From Cryptomeria japonica (lineage: Eukaryota > Streptophyta > Pinopsida > Cupressales > Cupressaceae), in assembly GCF_030272615.1 (NCBI RefSeq), contig NC_081409.1, forward strand, positions 646,692,468-646,756,467: a stretch of 64,000 nt of DNA, in the 5' to 3' direction. The translations under genes were made by a program, and so were the position numbers. Of this stretch, positions 59,100-64,000 are shown in pieces. The notes under the pieces are model-generated. The model had not been told where the DNA came from, ran no database searches, and worked only from the letters and a program-made list of their open reading frames with translations. How positions within the stretch are numbered: the stretch's first letter is position 1; each line of letters opens with the position of its first letter.

Positions 59100-60185
59100 A
59101 TGAAAAATTTGCGACAATAGTTGGAAGTGGATCTTGAAGATTTTGATGTAGAAAAATTAAAGAAGATCAAACTGGAAGAAGAACTCAGATGTGCTCAAGG
59201 ATTCATCAAAGCACTTCAAGAAAACCTAGTCATGGCATAGAATAAGAGAAAAGAATTATGTGAGCAATTACAAAAACAAGATGATGAAGAAAAAGAAACT
59301 CTCAGAAATATTGTAGAGATACTGAGACAAGAGAACAGTAACATGAAGAATGAGATGCAGGACTTAACCATGAGACTATGTAAGGATATTGAAGATAGAA
59401 AGAAGAATTAGGAAGATTTGGCCAGATGACTTAATGAAAGATCAGATGAATCGATAAGGCTTAGTCATGAAAATGATATGCTTAAGACAGAGTTGATTTA
59501 GATGCAACATGACAAAGAGGAACTTATGAGACAAGTTAGCACTTTGGAAAGTGAGTTGGTCACTGCAAATGAATACAAAGACAAATTCAAAAAGAGCTCA
59601 GCCAAGCTTGATGATATGCTGAAAAATCAAAGACCTAATGGAGAAAGTTCTGGAACTGCAAATAATCATGATCACAACAAACTGGTAAGGCAACCTAATG
59701 CTTAAAAATTCAATGGCAAATGTTTTAGTTGCAACAAATTTGGTCATAGAGCAAATCAATGCAGATATATGAATAATTAGTATACAAACTCATTTACCGG
59801 TCAATGTTCCAAATGCAATAAATATGGTCATAAGTCAAATAATTGCAGAATGAATGTAAAATGCCATGCTTGTGGTAGATTTGGACATCTATCTAGTCAA
59901 TGCAGAACTCAAATCGGGCAAGGTTATGGAAAAGCTATTCAAAGAAATAATGTAACTTGTTATGCATGCAACAAGATTGGGCATATTGCAATATTTTGCA
60001 GAAGAAAGAATGTACCGGCAAACAACAGAGGATTTAATGACAAAGGCAAGGCAAAGGTGAATGAAAACAAGCAATAATTTTCTAAACAATGAGTTAAGAA
60101 GACAGATCAGAGAAATGATGAATCTGGCTCTGCACCGGCAAAACAAAGCAATCCTGCACCGGCAGGAAATTGTTCATCTAACTAA
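59100..60185 (+). pseudogene. NA3 ORF1, coiled-coil protein with four zinc knuckles (361 codons)
   Basis: One frame from ATG 59100 to TAA 60183, without frameshift. About nine internal stops, all CAG/CAA/CGA changed by C-to-T; for the one at 59703 the NA2 homologue still has CAA. Residues 10-190 are charged and heptad-like ('LEEELRCAQGFIKALQENLV', 'RQENSNMKNEMQDLTMRL'). Four CCHC knuckles follow in a row at about residues 208-300: 'CFSCNKFGHRANQC', 'CSKCNKYGHKSNNC', 'CHACGRFGHLSSQC' and 'CYACNKIGHIAIFC'. The tail is Lys/Asn-rich. No capsid core recognised. Likely an RNA-binding, self-associating Gag-like protein (inference). Confidence 0.8.
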
Positions 60186-60502
60186 GGAATAATCCTTAGG
60201 GGTAAGGCAGCTAATTCAAGATCATTCATTTTGCCCCTCAGATGATGGTAAAGTAATAATCCTTCTTTACCAACACATATGTTGAGTTACAATGGAAACT
60301 CACTTAACCGACGAAGAATTTAATGCGGTTGTTAGTTAACTTTTTGGCTATAAAGCATTGAAATTTCTCATTTCAACTCACCAAGCATTTGAAGAGCACA
60401 GAAGTAGAGCATCGACATTCAAGAAGCGAAGCAACAAATATTTTCTAGGGCATCCAAGGTTTTCACTTGCATTTGATAGAAAAAAGGTATTTATTTTGTG
60501 TC
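60186..60502 (+). other. NA3 spacer between ORF1 and ORF2
   Basis: 317 bp with no gene. It includes an AGGGGTAAGG stretch just after ORF1 and the direct lead-in to the ORF2 ATG. How ORF2 is translated is not evident from the sequence. Confidence 0.5.
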
Positions 60503-63500
60503 ATGGCTTTTTCATCTTCCATTGCTGAATTCATAGCAAACCCTACTGTTGTGGAGAATATCAAATGTCACGGGCTAGTTTTAAAGATAATACCTAAGAT
60601 AGCTAAGATGGATGACTCTGTTGGAGCATTTTCAAAGATTTCAAAGGGATTCACATTCGCAGAAGACCCTAGGGCATACATTCACTGTAATATTGAAGAT
60701 TTAGGGTCTGAGGATATAAAGAACATGTTTATGAAAGTCATCACAACCAACCAAGGTGTAATCAAAGATGAAATTATCTGATATGTTCTAAGTAGAGTTC
60801 ATAGTGAATTCTTATGGCTTGAATCCATCTTCAAAATCTCCAGGGAAGCTACTAAAGCTATTACAGGTTTACCCTCTACCGCCACAAGGCCTGAGAAGAA
60901 GAAGAAAATTCCAAACAAAGGTGTTATGGATTTAACCGACGTTACATCTGATAACAGATCACTCAAGGTAAGTGACATAACTTATGACAATGTTAAATAT
61001 GCTAGCATGGTTATTGGTTACAAGGTTGCACATACAAATAGGTTGAATTCTGTTTCCAGTCTATGCATTTATAGTGCTTATGAAATGGTAAAGAACAATG
61101 CAAAAATTGATCCTTGTGATTGGTTAAAAAATGAACTGATAGATAACTTGGACAAAACCAAGGGTGATATAAAGGGAACATTCAAATTTGGGAATTTAAT
61201 TGTATGTTTGATGCTATACTTCTCAAAGGATATTCCTGGCATAGGCCATAAAGAATTTGCCTATGATATTTATGTTGGAAAACAGATTAAGGAGGCAATA
61301 TCCAGCATGGGTTCAGACAAGCAGATAAAGGAATACTTAAAAAACTTTCAAGCAAGAATGAAGCAAAGCGAAAGAATCCCTCAGAGTATTGTTGATAAGT
61401 ATGACAAATTGATATGCTTTGTTTTAAAGAGAGATGAAATATGGATGGAGGTTGTCACACCTAGAATTGTTTGGGTAACAGAAATGGGATATGAAGTGGA
61501 CACCAACATTCTGGAAACTTATGCCAAAAGACTTCTAGATGCCCCACTGAAACATACTGAGAAGATCTTTAGCACTGCTGAAACCATAGAGAAAGATGTT
61601 GCTATTCAAAAGAAATGAAAGAAAAGGGATAAAATATTATAAGATGCTTCAAAATTTGTCGAAGATGTTGACAAGGGATTATTGAAACTTGATCAGTTGA
61701 GTGGTGTTGCTACAAGCACAAAAGAAAGAAAATTTGACCAGCAACCGGTAACACATGCTTCTCCTATTGCTACCTCATCCGAGACTGATAGTGACAAAGC
61801 TGCAAAATTTAAAAGGGTGGATAGGAAGAAGAGAAAATCTCCACTGGCACCTGCTCCATCACCTAAGAAGACAAGGACACTTAGGAAGAAAGAATAGGTT
61901 TTGAGAGAGCCTAGCGTTCCAAAGAAGAAGATTACATAGAAGAAACTAGCACCAAAGGTATTTGATACACTTTCCTCGGAAGAGCTCATTAACAAAATAA
62001 CTCAGGATGGTAATCTCAGCAATGTTAATAAGTTTTATCATTCTTTTAATGATTCGGATAAGAACATTATTGAAGAAAGCATAATCTTGTATTTAGATAT
62101 ATATAAGAAAGTTCTTATTGAAGTCATTGATGTTCTCCCTAATGACTTATATCTAAGACATGAGCCAAAAAGAATGTCCATCATGGAATTGGATAAGAAA
62201 ATGAAGGTTGAAGCACTGTCGGCTGTTCATCCAGCTAAGTCTAGACAAGAAATAGATGAATTGATAGCAGAAGCTAACATAACTATTTTTGTCAGTGGTC
62301 ACTGACAAGTAAGCTTCATGGCCGACAGGATAAAGGAAATCACAGATGAGACACCAAACAAATGGGATATTTTCTTTGTGGAAAAAGAGAAAAGAGAAGA
62401 AAAAGAAAGACAAAAAGTTGACAAATCTTTTACTAAGATATATCAAAAAGGAGATAAAGGGAAGAATAAAGTTCGCAGTGTTCCTGACTTAACAATAAAA
62501 GATAACTTACCACCACTGGCTCAGAACACCCCACTGACAATAGCAGAGGCACAAGAAGAAATATAGAATCAGCCCATAGCAAAGACATCAGAGTAAGAAA
62601 AAGCAACAGATGTCGTTGATCCTGAGTCAAACATTCTATTCACAATGAAGGTTGACACTCAGGACATCAGCATTACAATGGATGATACATATATTTCAGA
62701 AATTGATAAAGAAAGTGTTGAGGAGAAGAAATCATAATCTGTAAATACTGAGATCTCTGACTCACCGGTCAAAGCAGTTGACACTCAGTAGGATATTGAG
62801 ATACCGGCAGATAAAGCACAAGAATAGACAACATTTGAACTGACAAAGGATGAGAATAAGGAAGAGGAAGTGATTAAGGTAGTTGAACAAAAAATAGAGG
62901 AAGGTCAAAGAAATCAGGAGAAGAGAAGAACAATAATGCAGAACCTAGCACCTCTCCCAGTACCTCTCCCAGTACTTCAATTTGGGATTTCAGACCAACA
63001 ACTATCACAAAATTATTATTGGATTCTATAAAGATAATAATGGAGTGTAATGCCATAGAATTTAAGACTATTGATGGTTCTCTACCGATTTTGCAAATGA
63101 TCGCACCGAAGTGCAAGGTAGATCATATTGTTGGCTCGATAGGTAAATTGGACACATTGTCCAAATTCATTTCTGTTAACATTCAGTCATTAGACAAAAT
63201 AAATGAGGAGACTATTCAAGAAAAAGTTGATAAAGAAAAGGAAGTATTCTTTGGAAAAGCAATAAAAGAATGTACTCAGGAAATTGATACACTGCTACTA
63301 GCATTGAATTCTACCATTTTGGAGTATAAGGAATTATACTGGGAAGCTTGTAAACCACATCAACTAATGGATATTGATGATCAGATCATAAAAACTCAAA
63401 AGAAAATTGATGATATTGCGGATAACATAATTGGTTCTTCAGAACTAACATCAGTCATAGAACAGGAGATGGCTATACATGAGGAGAAGATTGAAAATAT

Positions 63501-63681
63501 TGAAAAAGAAAAGGCAAGACTGAAAATGGAAATGAGGGAGTTGAAGAATAAGCTTGGTCCAAGATTTGACAATCTAATCACTCACCGAATTGTGCAATCT
63601 AAGGCTACAATTCAAGGAGATAGATCATTAGAACAACAAATGCATTATCTTACCAGAATGATCAAGCAAACAAAACAATAA
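60503..63681 (+). pseudogene. NA3 ORF2, large unknown protein (about 1,060 codons)
   Basis: ATG 60503 (MAFSSSIAEF) opens a frame kept to about 62930, where one frameshift leads into the frame ending at TAA 63679. Internal stops (for example 60779, 61616, 62303) fit Gln or Arg codons. Residues 1-370 look globular: 'DPRAYIHCNIEDL', 'RVHSEFLWL', 'GYKVAHTNRLNSVSSLCIYS', 'WMEVVTPRIVWVTEMGYEVD'. A basic stretch follows (KRVDRKKRKS, residues 430-440), then acidic/Lys-rich repeats with SPSTSPSTS (about 62960), and a C-terminal coiled-coil-like part ('EEKIENIEKEKARLKMEMRE'). It has no protease, RT or integrase motif. Homologous pieces exist in NA2 and probably NA1. Function unknown. Confidence 0.7.
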
Positions 63682-63977
63682 TTACCAATAGTATGAAGTT
63701 CATGTAGGGTCTGAACTTAGTTCTTGCAGATATTTTTCAAGTTGTACACAACAGACTCTAAGGTTCTAAGTAAATTTTTGAATTTTTTGAAATTTTTTGA
63801 CATCCTTTGTCATTGATTCCAAAGGGGGAGTATATAGTGAGAAAAATATACTGAGTAAGGCATGAAGAAAGTGAACAAGATGAACAGATCATTTGCTCAA
63901 GGGGAGCACTCACAGTTTTGGATTCATAGTTTTTGATTTTTCTCATGAGTGTTGCCGTCAATGCCAAAGGGGGAGAT
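63682..63977 (+). other. NA3 3' untranslated region with polypurine tracts
   Basis: Upstream tract CCAAAGGGGGAG (63819-63830) and terminal tract CCAAAGGGGGAGAT (63964-63977) against the LTR. Both follow a GTCATTGATT or GTCAATG word. A weaker CAAGGGGAGC lies near 63899. Confidence 0.85.
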
Positions 63978-64000
63978 TGTTGGCATTATACACTCAGATG
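63978..64000 (+). repeat. First 23 bp of the NA3 3' LTR
   Basis: TGTTGGCATTATACACTCAG and the next three bases repeat the start of the 5' LTR (51482) with one difference (T/C). The window ends here. Confidence 0.85.

Larger units (their letters stand above)
51482..64000 (+). mobile_element. NA3, two-ORF LTR element without pol, interrupted by COP2
   Basis: 5' LTR 51482-51914 plus 58558-59028, primer site 59031, ORF1, ORF2, double polypurine tract, and the first 23 bp of the 3' LTR (63978-64000), which repeat TGTTGGCATTATACACT of the 5' LTR. No protease, integrase, RT or RNase H lies between primer site and polypurine tract, a span of 4.9 kb. So it is non-autonomous by structure, not by truncation. 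It sits inside NA2 ORF2. The right flank and its target duplication (ACTGG expected) lie outside the window. Confidence 0.85.

Noticed and set aside
59100-60185. NA3 ORF1 as a host CCHC zinc-finger gene
   Set aside because: It sits exactly between an LTR primer site and a polypurine tract, and the homologue in NA2 has the same setting.

Overview
The window looks like repeat-rich plant nuclear DNA, most likely from a gymnosperm with a giant genome (inference: AT-rich, almost wholly nested LTR retrotransposons, decayed gene fragments, no intact host gene). I see no rRNA, tRNA or CRISPR and no plausible intact cellular gene. Names used here: NA1-3, non-autonomous LTR elements; COP1-4, Ty1/copia elements; GYP1-2, Ty3/gypsy elements; CAP, an insertion carrying captured gene pieces; LINE1-2, non-LTR remnants.

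Layout. 1-3549: a copia-type LTR end (1-620), the 3' end of NA1 (621-2850) and another LTR fragment. 4430-23862: an old minus-strand gypsy element, GYP2 (probable 3' LTR about 4430-5499, a decayed 1,100-codon unknown ORF at 16871-20196, RNase H/integrase at 22346-23862). It is split by GYP1 (5505-16844, minus; 5-bp target duplication GTTGT; LTRs of 792 and 789 bp). GYP1 has gag and protease but has lost RT, RNase H and the integrase core. It carries a spliced plant mobile domain (PMD) gene on the opposite strand. 24400-37699: LINE1 (minus) split by COP1 (24910-36765, minus). COP1 is itself split by CAP (27886-32924, target duplication GGTTC), which holds pieces of a PPR gene, a KDPG-aldolase-like gene and a CTP synthase gene. 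37700-44316: COP4 (LTR and start of the internal region) with COP3 inserted (38717-44316, plus, target duplication CTTAT). 44317-48223: mostly anonymous DNA with short tandem duplications and a LINE2 remnant. 48224-64000: NA2, interrupted by NA3 (51482 to beyond the window end), whose 5' LTR is interrupted by COP2 (51915-58557, minus, target duplication CATAC).

How the parts relate. NA1-3 have LTRs, primer-binding sites and polypurine tracts but no pol between them. NA3, the complete case, encodes a coiled-coil protein with four CCHC zinc knuckles (ORF1) and a large unknown protein (ORF2). The polypurine tract/LTR junction of NA3 matches that of COP1 at 34 of 35 positions, suggesting that copia enzymes of the COP1/COP2 type mobilise the NA elements. 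All these copia and NA LTRs end in a short hairpin with a C-rich loop whose stem bases covary. Nearly all in-frame stops I checked can be explained by C-to-T change of CAG, CGA or CAA codons, the expected mark of decay of methylated, silenced elements.

All calls come from reading the sequence and recalling protein families. No database or structure search was run, so lineage names below superfamily level are tentative.
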